6,691 nucleotides of DNA. It comes from Solirubrobacteraceae bacterium. GTDB lineage: Bacteria; Actinomycetota; Thermoleophilia; Solirubrobacterales; Solirubrobacteraceae. The translations under genes were made by a program, and so were the position numbers. The DNA lies in contig JAICUS010000343.1 in NCBI GenBank assembly GCA_025935735.1, forward strand, positions 1-6,691, read 5' to 3'. Under the pieces are notes generated by a model that had not been told where the DNA came from, did not search any database, and saw nothing but the letters and a program-made list of their open reading frames with translations. Positions 1 to 6,252 of the stretch are shown here, one piece after another (position 1 is the first letter of the stretch; each line of letters begins with the position of its first letter).

Positions 1-126
1 ACGGACGCCGACCTCATGAACCTGCACGACCTCGCGCTCGCCCAGGTGGTCGCCGACGCCTCACGGCTTCCCGGCGGGGGCGAAGTTCACCGCGCCGCAG
101 TGCTGACTATCGTCCCAAAGCCATGA
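1..126 (+). CDS. Possible 3' end of an unidentified gene (partial)
   Basis: Frame 1 is open from the window edge to a TGA at 124-126, giving 41 visible residues that begin TDADLMNLHDLALAQ and end LTIVPKP. I do not recognise the family. Two things support coding. The first 20 codons all end in G or C, as in the real genes nearby. The TGA also overlaps the ATG of the next gene as ATGA (123-126), the arrangement found at every other same-strand junction in the window. Against it, about a third of the codons after position 60 end in A or T, unlike the neighbouring genes. The tail may therefore be poorly conserved, or the reading frame may have been lost near position 60. No function can be assigned. 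Confidence 0.4.
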   Translation, partial: TDADLMNLHDLALAQVVADASRLPGGGEVHRAAVLTIVPKP

Positions 127-743
127 CGACGGTCGGGCTGCCGCATCCGGGGGCGATGGGCGCGACGCTGGCCCGCGGCATCGCCGGCGCGGAGGTGCTG
201 TGGTGCCCGGATGCGCGCAAGGCGCGGCTGGGTGAGCCGTTCGGCGACCGGTTCGTGGACGGCAGCGTGATCGGCGGCGCGGCGCCGTACGGCGGCGCCG
301 ACGTGCGCATCTATCTGGCGGGCGGGCGCGCCGGCGAGGTCGCCGCGCTGTTCGGCGGCGAGGGCGTGACGCCGGTCGACCTAGGGCCGGAGCCCGGCCG
401 GGCGAGCGCGCTGAAGATGGCCTACGCGCACTATCAGAAGGGCAGCCGTGCGCTGGCGGCGGCGTCGCACGCGCTGGTCGCCGGGACCGGGCTCGAAGCG
501 CACCTGCTGGACGAGGCCCGGCGCATCCGGGTGGCCGCGCTCGCCCGCCCGGACGAGCTGCCCGAGGTGGCGGCGCGGGCCTGGCGCTGGGGGCCGGAGA
601 TGCTGGAGATCGCGGCGACGCTGGCGGCCGCCGGGCTGCCGGACGGGCTCGCCCGGGGCGCGGCGGACGCGTTCGCCCGCTGGGACGCCGACAAGGACGC
701 CGAGCTGCGCCTGGACGAGGCGCTGGCGCACCTGCGGGCATGA
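123..743 (+). CDS. NAD(P)-dependent oxidoreductase, 6-phosphogluconate dehydrogenase-like / DUF1932 type, internally shortened
   Basis: This 206-residue protein looks like a beta-hydroxyacid dehydrogenase-type oxidoreductase. It opens with a dinucleotide-binding loop (VGLPHPGAMG, residues 4-13) and a second strand (EVLW, 24-27). It then jumps at about residues 30-36 to FVDGSVIGG (44-52), which in the family marks the end of the Rossmann domain. The C-terminal helical domain appears complete: the SALKMAYAHYQKG segment (95-107) has K98 where the catalytic lysine is expected, and AWRWGPEM (153-160) and AAAGLPDG (168-175) follow. From memory of the family, full-length members have about 270-290 residues, so roughly 70-80 residues of the nucleotide-binding domain are missing without a frameshift. 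The substrate is unknown, and catalytic activity is doubtful if the gap is real. The ATG start is fixed by the loop motif and by the ATGA overlap with the preceding frame; no clear Shine-Dalgarno sequence is visible. It could be a decaying gene or an assembly collapse. Confidence 0.75.
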   Translation: MTTVGLPHPGAMGATLARGIAGAEVLWCPDARKARLGEPFGDRFVDGSVIGGAAPYGGADVRIYLAGGRAGEVAALFGGEGVTPVDLGPEPGRASALKMAYAHYQKGSRALAAASHALVAGTGLEAHLLDEARRIRVAALARPDELPEVAARAWRWGPEMLEIAATLAAAGLPDGLARGAADAFARWDADKDAELRLDEALAHLRA

Positions 744-1699
744 AGCTGAGCGACGAGGAGCGCGCGCTGGTCCGGCCGGGCGATCCGCCGACCGGCGCGG
801 ACGCGATGAAGGCGGTGCTGACCGACGCGCGCTTCAGCGACCCGGAGTGGATCTTCGAGCGCAAGCTCGACGGCATCCGCTGCATCGCGGTCCGCGACGG
901 CGGCGAGACGCGACTGTGGTCGCGCAACGACCTGTCGATGAACGCGCGCTACCCCGAGGTGGCCGAGGCGGTGGCGGGGCAGCGGACCAAGCGCTTCGCC
1001 ATCGACGGCGAGGTGGTGGCGTTCGACGGCGACCAGACGAGCTTCGCCAAGCTGACCCGGCGCGGCCGCGAGCCGGTCCCGGTGTTCTTCTACGTCTTCG
1101 ATTTGCTGTGGCTCGAGGGCGAGGACGTCCGGCCGCTGCCGCTGCGCACCCGCAAGCGGCTGCTGCGCGACGCGCTCTCCTGGGAGGACCCGCTGCGGTT
1201 CACCGCGCACCGCAACGAGGACGGCGAGGCGTTCTACAAGGAGGCCTGCACCAACGGCTGGGAGGGCCTGATCGCCAAGCGCGCCGACAGCCCATACGGC
1301 GGCGGGCGCTCCAAGGACTGGCTCAAGCTCAAGTGCGGCCGCGGGCAGGAGCTGGTGATCGGCGGCTTCACCGAGCCCAAGGGCAGCCGGATCGAGTTCG
1401 GCGCGCTGCTGGTCGGCTACTTCGACGGCGCCGGCGAGCTGCGCTACGCGGGCAAGGTCGGCACCGGGTTCGACCGCGAGCTGCTGCGCTCGCTCGGCGA
1501 GCGGATGCGCGCGCTGGCCCGCGACGGCTCGCCGTTCGCCGACGACGTCCGCGAGCGCGGCACCACCTGGGTCGAGCCCGAGCTCGTGGCCCAGATCGGC
1601 TTCTCCGAGTGGACCCGCGACGGCCGCCTGCGCCACCCCCGCTTCCTCGGGCTGCGCGACGACAAGCCGGCGCGTCAGGTGGTGCGCGAGGGCGCGTAG
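740..1699 (+). CDS. ATP-dependent DNA ligase, NHEJ type (stand-alone LigD/LigC-like ligase domain)
   Basis: This 319-residue enzyme should seal DNA nicks and ends through an adenylated lysine intermediate, as the ligase module of bacterial NHEJ does. The nucleotidyltransferase motifs occur in order: motif I KLDGIR (42-47, K42 the adenylation site), Ia SRN (61-63), III FYVFDLL (117-123), IV EGLIAK (175-180) and V DWLKLK (193-198). An OB-fold domain follows from about 200, with a motif VI-like RHPRFLGLRDDK (298-309). No polymerase/primase or phosphoesterase domain is attached, so it is the ligase core only, of normal length for such stand-alone proteins. No Ku gene is in the window. The start overlaps the upstream stop as ATGA (740-743), implying coupling to the oxidoreductase gene. 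The 3' end overlaps the convergent maoC gene by 25 bp. Whether it acts with Ku or in another repair route cannot be told from here. Confidence 0.93.
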   Translation: MKLSDEERALVRPGDPPTGADAMKAVLTDARFSDPEWIFERKLDGIRCIAVRDGGETRLWSRNDLSMNARYPEVAEAVAGQRTKRFAIDGEVVAFDGDQTSFAKLTRRGREPVPVFFYVFDLLWLEGEDVRPLPLRTRKRLLRDALSWEDPLRFTAHRNEDGEAFYKEACTNGWEGLIAKRADSPYGGGRSKDWLKLKCGRGQELVIGGFTEPKGSRIEFGALLVGYFDGAGELRYAGKVGTGFDRELLRSLGERMRALARDGSPFADDVRERGTTWVEPELVAQIGFSEWTRDGRLRHPRFLGLRDDKPARQVVREGA

Positions 1700-2163
1700 T
1701 CGCGCTTGTAGACCAGCAGCGTCCGCTCGAACGTGATCACCGGCGTGCCCTCCTGGTTGACGCCGGTGGTCTTCACGCGCACGACGCCGACGTTCTCGCG
1801 CGACTTGGACTCGCGGGCCTCGAGCACCTCGGAGCGCGAGTAGATCGTGTCGCCCTCGAAGACCGGGTTGGGCAGGCGGACCTCGTCCCAGCCGAGGTTG
1901 GCCATCACGTTCTGGGAGACGTCGGTCACGCTCTGGCCGGTGACCAGCGCGAGCGTGAACGTCGAGTCGACCAGCGGACGGCCCCACTCGGTCTGGGACG
2001 CGTAGTGGGCGTCGAAGTGGATCGGCGCCGTGTTCTGGGTGAGCAGCGTGAACCAGGAGTTGTCGGTGGGCAGCACGGTGCGCCCGAGCGGGTGCTCGTA
2101 GACGTCGCCGACCTCGAAGTCCTCGAAGAAGCGGCCGCGCCAACCGGGCTTGACCGGGCTCAA
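1675..2163 (-). CDS. MaoC-like hotdog-fold dehydratase, last gene of the iol operon
   Basis: This 162-residue protein is a single-domain MaoC/(R)-hydratase-like member, a family that adds water to, or removes it from, enoyl-CoA/3-hydroxyacyl-CoA thioesters. Visible blocks are RFFEDFEVGD (11-20) near the N-terminus, the hydratase helix LTQNTAPIHFDAHYA (41-55), GRPLV (61-65), ANLGWDEV (88-95) and a final strand ending LLVYKR (149-154). In the catalytic helix the histidine is kept (H49), but the usual D-x-N-P reads N44-T-A-P, so the canonical aspartate is an asparagine. This may be a trait of the subfamily that includes mesaconyl- or itaconyl-CoA hydratase-like proteins. The start is TTG, overlapping the iolA stop as TTGA; no Shine-Dalgarno sequence is visible, and this is the only sensible start before the conserved block. 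The textbook inositol pathway has no step for it. The substrate is unknown; a short-chain acyl-CoA linked to the products of IolA is a guess. Confidence 0.88.
   Translation of the reverse strand: MSPVKPGWRGRFFEDFEVGDVYEHPLGRTVLPTDNSWFTLLTQNTAPIHFDAHYASQTEWGRPLVDSTFTLALVTGQSVTDVSQNVMANLGWDEVRLPNPVFEGDTIYSRSEVLEARESKSRENVGVVRVKTTGVNQEGTPVITFERTLLVYKRDYAPSRTT
1692..1705. other. Small GC hairpin at the convergent gene ends
   Basis: GCGCG (1692-1696) and CGCGC (1701-1705) form a perfect 5-bp stem around the loop TAGT, which contains the ligase stop codon TAG; two G-U pairs could extend it. The same hairpin forms on both strands. No T-run follows on either side, so it is not a standard intrinsic terminator. 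It may be chance in GC-rich DNA or a weak bidirectional pause site. Confidence 0.25.
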
Positions 2164-3659
2164 CTGGATGTCGGGAAGTGGAAGTGCGCGCGCTCCAGCG
2201 CCGCCTCGTCGCGCGGCCAGCGGGTGGTGACCGCCTTCGCGCGCGTGTAGAAGCGGACGCCCTCCGGGCCGTAGATGTGCGTGTCGCCGAACAGGCTGTC
2301 CTTCCAGCCGCCGAAGCTGTAGAAGCCCAGCGGCACCGGGATCGGCACGTTGACGCCGATCATCCCGACCTCGATCGCCCGCTGGAACGCCCGGGCGGCG
2401 TGGCCGGAGTGGGTGAAGATCGCGGTGCCGTTCGCGAAGCTGTTGCGGTTGATGAGGTCGATCGCGTCGTCGATCGTGTCCACGCGCATGACGCTGAGGA
2501 CCGGGCCGAACACCTCGTCGCAGTAGACCGGCATGTCGGTCGTCACGTTGTCGAGCAGGGTCGGGCCGACCCAGAACCCGTCGCCCTCGCGCTCGAGCTC
2601 GCGGCCGTCGACCACCACGTCGGCGCTGGTCTCAGCGATGTAGCCGACGATCTTCTCGCGCGCCTGGGCGGTGACCACCGGGCCCATCTCCGACTCGGGG
2701 TCGAGGCCCGGGCCGACCTTGACGTCCAGCGCCTTGGCCCGCAGCCGCTCGACCAGCTCGTCGGCCGCGTCGCCGACCGCGACCGCGACGGAGATCGCCA
2801 TGCAGCGCTGGCCGGCCGAGCCGTAGCCGGCGGCGGTGAGCTGCGTGGCCGTGTAGTCCAGGTCGGCGTCCGGCATCACGACCGCGTGGTTCTTCGCCCC
2901 GCCGAGCGCCTGCACGCGCTTGCCGCGCTCGCTCGCGCGCTGGTGGATGTAGCGGGCGATCGGCGTCGAGCCGACGAAGCTGACCGCGGCGATGTCGGGG
3001 TGGTCGAGGATGGCGTCGACGGCCACCTTGTCGCCGTGCACCACGTTGAACACGCCGTCGGGCAGCCCGGCCTCGGCGTAGAGCTCGGCCACGCGGTTGG
3101 AGACGCTCGGGTCGCGCTCGGAGGGCTTGAGGATGAACGTGTTCCCGGCCGCGATGGCGATCGGGTGCATCCACATCGGGACCATGATCGGGAAGTTGAA
3201 CGGGGTGATCCCGGCGCACACGCCCAGCGGCTGGCGGAACGAGTGCAGGTCGATGTCGGTGGACACCTGCTCGGAGAACTCGCCCTTGAGCAGCTGCGCG
3301 ATCCCGCAGGCGAACTCGACCACCTCCAGACCGCGGATGACCTCGCCCTTGGCGTCGTCGAGCGTCTTGCCGTGCTCGGAGGAGATGATCCGGGCGAGCG
3401 CGTCCATGTGGTCGTTGATGAGCTCGCGGAAGGCGAACATCACCTTCACGCGGCGGGTGACCGACGTCTCGCGCCAGCTCTCGAACGCCGTCTTGGCCGC
3501 CTGGACGGCGGCGTCGACGTCGGCCGGGTCGGCGAGGCGCACCTCGCGCTGCTCGCGGCCGGTGGCGGGGTCGTAGACGGGGGCGGTGCGGGTCGACGCG
3601 CCGGGCGTGCGCTCGCCGGCGATGCAGTGGTCGATGGTCTCGAGCTGAACGGTGCTCAC
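2160..3659 (-). CDS. iolA: CoA-acylating methylmalonate/malonate-semialdehyde dehydrogenase (IolA/MmsA)
   Basis: This 499-residue aldehyde dehydrogenase-superfamily enzyme should oxidise malonate semialdehyde to acetyl-CoA, or methylmalonate semialdehyde to propionyl-CoA, with NAD+, CoA and loss of CO2, in the cytoplasm. Hallmarks are TPFNFP (152-157, N155 in the oxyanion site), KPSERDPSVS (178-187), FVGSTPIA (228-235), GSAGQRCMA (280-288, nucleophile C286) and the C-terminal signature FGGWKDSLFGDTHIYG (449-464), typical of this subfamily. The usual ALDH E-L-G-G-K segment reads ALGGAKNH (251-258), so the general-base glutamate is absent, as known for the CoA-dependent group. Length is normal. 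The start is GTG, fixed by the GTGA overlap with the iolD stop (3656-3659) and preceded by a GAGGA ribosome-binding site. Placement after iolD favours the inositol role, but the same enzyme type serves valine and beta-alanine breakdown (mmsA), and sequence alone does not separate the two. Confidence 0.95.
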   Translation of the reverse strand: MSTVQLETIDHCIAGERTPGASTRTAPVYDPATGREQREVRLADPADVDAAVQAAKTAFESWRETSVTRRVKVMFAFRELINDHMDALARIISSEHGKTLDDAKGEVIRGLEVVEFACGIAQLLKGEFSEQVSTDIDLHSFRQPLGVCAGITPFNFPIMVPMWMHPIAIAAGNTFILKPSERDPSVSNRVAELYAEAGLPDGVFNVVHGDKVAVDAILDHPDIAAVSFVGSTPIARYIHQRASERGKRVQALGGAKNHAVVMPDADLDYTATQLTAAGYGSAGQRCMAISVAVAVGDAADELVERLRAKALDVKVGPGLDPESEMGPVVTAQAREKIVGYIAETSADVVVDGRELEREGDGFWVGPTLLDNVTTDMPVYCDEVFGPVLSVMRVDTIDDAIDLINRNSFANGTAIFTHSGHAARAFQRAIEVGMIGVNVPIPVPLGFYSFGGWKDSLFGDTHIYGPEGVRFYTRAKAVTTRWPRDEAALERAHFHFPTSS

Positions 3660-5485
3660 GGCGTCCTCACGGTGTCCGGGGTTCTCAGGTAAGTGTGCTG
3701 CGTCGCCTTGTTGCGCTCGTAGACGGCGCGGGCGTCACGGGTGCTCTCCAGCGCGGCGACCTCCGAGACCGGCACGTCCCACCACGCCTCGCTGTCGGGG
3801 GCGGGCACGCTCGGGTCCGTGTGGACCTGGATGACGCAGGTGGTGTCGGCGGCGATCGCCTCGCGCAGCGCGTCCTCGAGGTCGGGGACGCTGGAGACGT
3901 CGAACACGCGGGCGCCCAGGCCGGCGGCGTTCTGGGCCAGGTCGACGGGCAGGTTCTCGTCGGTGTTGCGATAGCGGTACTTGGTGCCGAAGCGCTGCGA
4001 GCCGACGGACTCCGACAGCGCGCCGATCGACTGGAAGCCGTGGTTCTGCACGAGCACGACCACCAGCTTGACGCCTTCCTGGATCGCCGTCACGAGCTCC
4101 GAGCTCATCATCAGATACGAGCCGTCGCCCACCAGCACGAACACCTCGCGGTCGGGCGCGGCCAGCTTGACCCCGAGACCGCCGGCGATCTCGTAGCCCA
4201 TGCACGAGTAGCCGTACTCGACGTGGTAGCCCTTCGGGTCGCGCGTGCGCCACAGCTTGTGCAGGTCGCCCGGCATGCTGCCCGCGGCGCAGACGACGAC
4301 GTCGCGCGGTCTGCTCAGGCGGTTGACGGCGCCGATGACCTCGCTCTGCGCGGGCAGCGGCGTGTGGTTGAGGTGGTAGGCGCGCTCGACCGTCTCGTCC
4401 CAGGTGAACGCCGGCGTGGCGAACGTGGCGTCCACGTGCAGCGCTTCGAGGCCGAGCTTCGCGTCGGCGACGAGCGGCAGCCCCGCGTGCTTGAACGCAT
4501 CGACGACAGCCACGTTGAGGTTGATGAACGCGGCGTCGTCTCTGAACAGGCTGCGGGATGCCGTGGTGAAGTCGCTCCAGCGCGTGCCCACCCCGAGGAT
4601 CACATCGGCCTCGCGCGCGTAGGCGTTCGCGTCGGTGGTGCCGGTCGCCCCGATCGCCCCGGCGTTCTGCGGGTGGTCGTACGGGAGCGAGCCCTTGCCG
4701 GCCTGCGTCTCGGCCACGGGGATGCCCGTCGCCTCCACCAGCGCCTTCAACGCGTCGGTCGCCTCGGCGTAGATGGTCCCGCCGCCGGCCACGATGAGCG
4801 GCCGCGCCGCCCCATCGAGCAGCTCGACGGCGCGCTGCAGCGCGTCCGGCTCCGGCACCGGGCGGCGGACGTGCCAGACGCGCTTCTGGAACAGCTCCTC
4901 CGGCCAGTCGTGCGCCTCGGCCTGGACGTCCTGCGGCAGCGCGAGGGTGACGGCGCCGGTCTCGGCCGGATCGGTGAGCACGCGCATCGCCGCCAGCAGC
5001 GCCGGCGCGAGCTGCTCGGGGCGATCGATCCGGTCCCAGAAGCGGCTCACGGGCTTGAAGCAGTCATTGACGGAGACGTCGTAGGAGCGCGGGTCCTCGA
5101 GCTCCTGCAGCAGCGTTCCCGCCGCGCGGGTGGCGAACACGTCGCCGGGCAGCAGCAGCACCGGCAGCCGGTTGATCGTGGCCAGCGCCGCGCCGGTGAC
5201 CATGTTCGTCGCGCCGGGGCCGATCGACGACGTGCAGGCCAGCGTCGAGAGCCGGTTCTTCTGGCGCGCGTAGCCGACCGCGGCGTGGACCATGCCCTGC
5301 TCGTTGCGGCCGTGGTAGAAGGGCATCGCCTCCGGCGACTCCAGCAGCGCCTGGCCGACGCCCGCAACGTTGCCGTGGCCGAAGATCCCGAAGCAGCCGG
5401 CGACGAGCCGGGTCTCGACGCCGTCGCGCTCCGAGTACTGGACGGACAAGAAGCGCACGAGCGCCTGCGCCACGGTGAGCCTCAT
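3656..5485 (-). CDS. iolD: 3D-(3,5/4)-trihydroxycyclohexane-1,2-dione hydrolase (IolD)
   Basis: This 609-residue thiamine diphosphate enzyme should hydrolyse the ring C-C bond of 3D-trihydroxycyclohexane-1,2-dione to give 5-deoxy-D-glucuronate, the ring-opening step of myo-inositol catabolism. The N-terminal pyrimidine-binding domain carries HGRNEQGMVHAA (58-69, E62 the expected cofactor-activating glutamate) and SSIGPGATN (86-94). A central nucleotide-like domain spans about 215-350. The C-terminal pyrophosphate domain carries GDGSYLMMSSE (453-463), with D454 and N481 placed to bind Mg2+. QNHGFQSIGALSESVG (480-495) and the AWWDVPVSEV tail (567-576) are characteristic of IolD. Length is slightly below the usual 610-640. 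The frame stays open to 5557, but I chose the ATG at 5485. It starts at the family-like MRLTVAQALVRFLS, follows a strong GAGGAGG site, and overlaps the iolB stop as ATGA. The 3' end overlaps iolA by 4 nt. Confidence 0.97.
   Translation of the reverse strand: MRLTVAQALVRFLSVQYSERDGVETRLVAGCFGIFGHGNVAGVGQALLESPEAMPFYHGRNEQGMVHAAVGYARQKNRLSTLACTSSIGPGATNMVTGAALATINRLPVLLLPGDVFATRAAGTLLQELEDPRSYDVSVNDCFKPVSRFWDRIDRPEQLAPALLAAMRVLTDPAETGAVTLALPQDVQAEAHDWPEELFQKRVWHVRRPVPEPDALQRAVELLDGAARPLIVAGGGTIYAEATDALKALVEATGIPVAETQAGKGSLPYDHPQNAGAIGATGTTDANAYAREADVILGVGTRWSDFTTASRSLFRDDAAFINLNVAVVDAFKHAGLPLVADAKLGLEALHVDATFATPAFTWDETVERAYHLNHTPLPAQSEVIGAVNRLSRPRDVVVCAAGSMPGDLHKLWRTRDPKGYHVEYGYSCMGYEIAGGLGVKLAAPDREVFVLVGDGSYLMMSSELVTAIQEGVKLVVVLVQNHGFQSIGALSESVGSQRFGTKYRYRNTDENLPVDLAQNAAGLGARVFDVSSVPDLEDALREAIAADTTCVIQVHTDPSVPAPDSEAWWDVPVSEVAALESTRDARAVYERNKATQHTYLRTPDTVRTP
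3664..3668 (-). promoter_or_regulatory. Shine-Dalgarno site of iolA before a GTG start
   Basis: On the minus strand GAGGA is followed by CGCC and then the GTG at 3659. It lies inside the last codons of iolD. Spacing is short (4 nt) but acceptable, and it supports GTG as the true start together with the GTGA stop/start overlap. Confidence 0.5.
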
Positions 5486-6252
5486 GCGTGCCTCCTCGCC
5501 GAAGTCATCGGAAGTCGGGGGTCCATCTGGAGGCCGGCCCACGTGTCGCGGATCCACGCGTGCGCGGGGTCGTCGGTGAAGCGCCAGGCGCGCTCGTTGG
5601 GTCCGGCCATCACGTTGAGGTAGTAGAGGTCGTAGCCGGGCGCGGCCATGCTCGGGCCGTGGTAGCCGCGCGGCATGTCGATGCGGTCGCCCGTCCGCAC
5701 CTCCTTGAGGACGTCCATGCCGCCGTAGACCCGCTGGTAGCCGAAGCCGCCGCCGGACACCTCGAAGTAGTAGATCTCCTCCAGCGCGACCTCGACGCCC
5801 GGGATGTCCTCGTCGTGCTTGTGGGGCGGATAGGAGGACCAGTTGCCGTTGGGGGTCAGCACCTCGACGGCCAGCAGCGCGTCGGCCGGGAAGTGCTCGG
5901 CGCAGAAGTTGTTCACCTGGCGGCTGGCGCTGCCGGCGCCGCGCAGCTCGACGGGCACGTCCTCGGCGGCGCAGTAGCGCGGCGTGAGCCTGGTGCGGGC
6001 CGCGGCGGCCGGGAGCGCGAAGCGGCCCCCCTGCTCGCTGGTCACCGTGACCGTGGCGTCGCGCGGCGCGTAGGCGAAGTCGGTGACCGCGCCGAACACG
6101 CTCTCGCGGCCCTCCAGGTCGAAGCGCTCGCCGTCGACGTCCACGGTCGCGGCGCCGCTGAGCGGCAGCACGACCAGCTCGTCGCCGCCGGTCTCGAAGC
6201 GCTCGCTCGCGCCCGCGCCGAGCTCGAGGATGCGCAGCCGCGTGTAGTTCAT
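5482..6252 (-). CDS. iolB: 5-deoxy-glucuronate isomerase (IolB)
   Basis: This 256-residue KduI/IolB-family bicupin should convert 5-deoxy-glucuronate to 5-dehydro-2-deoxy-D-gluconate, the step between IolD and IolC. Recognisable segments are ESVFGAVTDFAY (50-61), RQVNNFC (111-117), GNWSSYPPHKHDED (136-149), LEEIYYFEV (157-165), DMPRGYHGP (192-200), YYLNVMAGP (210-218) and DDPAHAWIRDTW (227-238). H144, H146, a glutamate at 158/159 and H198 fit the cupin metal site. The start at 6252 is set by the ATGA overlap with the iolC stop. The frame is open further upstream, but the translation there is Arg/Gly-rich shadow sequence of iolC. With this start the protein begins at the strand that usually lies about 25-30 residues into family members, so the N-terminal strand is missing or very short. 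The nearest purine-rich stretch (GGGGGCGAGGG, 6254-6264) lies very close to the ATG, so coupling probably matters. The 3' end overlaps iolD by 4 nt. Confidence 0.95.
   Translation of the reverse strand: MNYTRLRILELGAGASERFETGGDELVVLPLSGAATVDVDGERFDLEGRESVFGAVTDFAYAPRDATVTVTSEQGGRFALPAAAARTRLTPRYCAAEDVPVELRGAGSASRQVNNFCAEHFPADALLAVEVLTPNGNWSSYPPHKHDEDIPGVEVALEEIYYFEVSGGGFGYQRVYGGMDVLKEVRTGDRIDMPRGYHGPSMAAPGYDLYYLNVMAGPNERAWRFTDDPAHAWIRDTWAGLQMDPRLPMTSARRHA
5491..5497 (-). promoter_or_regulatory. Strong Shine-Dalgarno site of iolD
   Basis: On the minus strand the sequence reads GAGGAGG, then five bases (CACGC), then the ATG at 5485. It is the best ribosome-binding site in the window and lies inside the 3' end of iolB. 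It decides the iolD start against the longer open frame to 5557 and suggests that iolD can be initiated independently as well as by coupling. Confidence 0.8.

Noticed and set aside
82..110. A sigma70-like promoter before the oxidoreductase (GACTAT as -10)
   Set aside because: The -10 matches only half the consensus, and a TTCACC upstream is only 13 bp away, too close for a -35. It is not better than chance.
61..927. A minus-strand frame antisense to the oxidoreductase
   Set aside because: It is extremely Pro/Arg/Ala-rich with no motif. The plus strand encodes a recognisable protein that fits its neighbours by a 4-nt overlap.
1692..1705. Intrinsic terminator between the convergent genes
   Set aside because: The stem is only 5 bp and no T-run follows on either strand. 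I kept it only as a small hairpin of unknown meaning.
434..2250. Two very long frames (minus 434-2143 and plus 448-2250) crossing the ligase and maoC
   Set aside because: Both cross the boundaries of well-supported genes on opposite strands and are rich in Arg, Ala and Pro without motifs, so they are GC-driven shadows.
2178..3692. A 504-codon open frame antisense to iolA
   Set aside because: Same cause: repetitive Arg/Val/Asp/His composition, no recognisable motifs, and complete overlap with a clear aldehyde dehydrogenase.
5486..5557. An N-terminal extension of IolD of 24 residues
   Set aside because: The extension lies inside iolB, has no IolD-like sequence, and the downstream ATG has a strong Shine-Dalgarno site and the ATGA overlap.
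3695..5623. A 642-codon open frame on the plus strand, antisense to nearly all of iolD
   Set aside because: Its product is a low-complexity Arg/Val/Ala/Asp mix with no domain. It is the opposite-strand shadow of a strongly biased GC-rich gene whose minus-strand protein is unmistakable.
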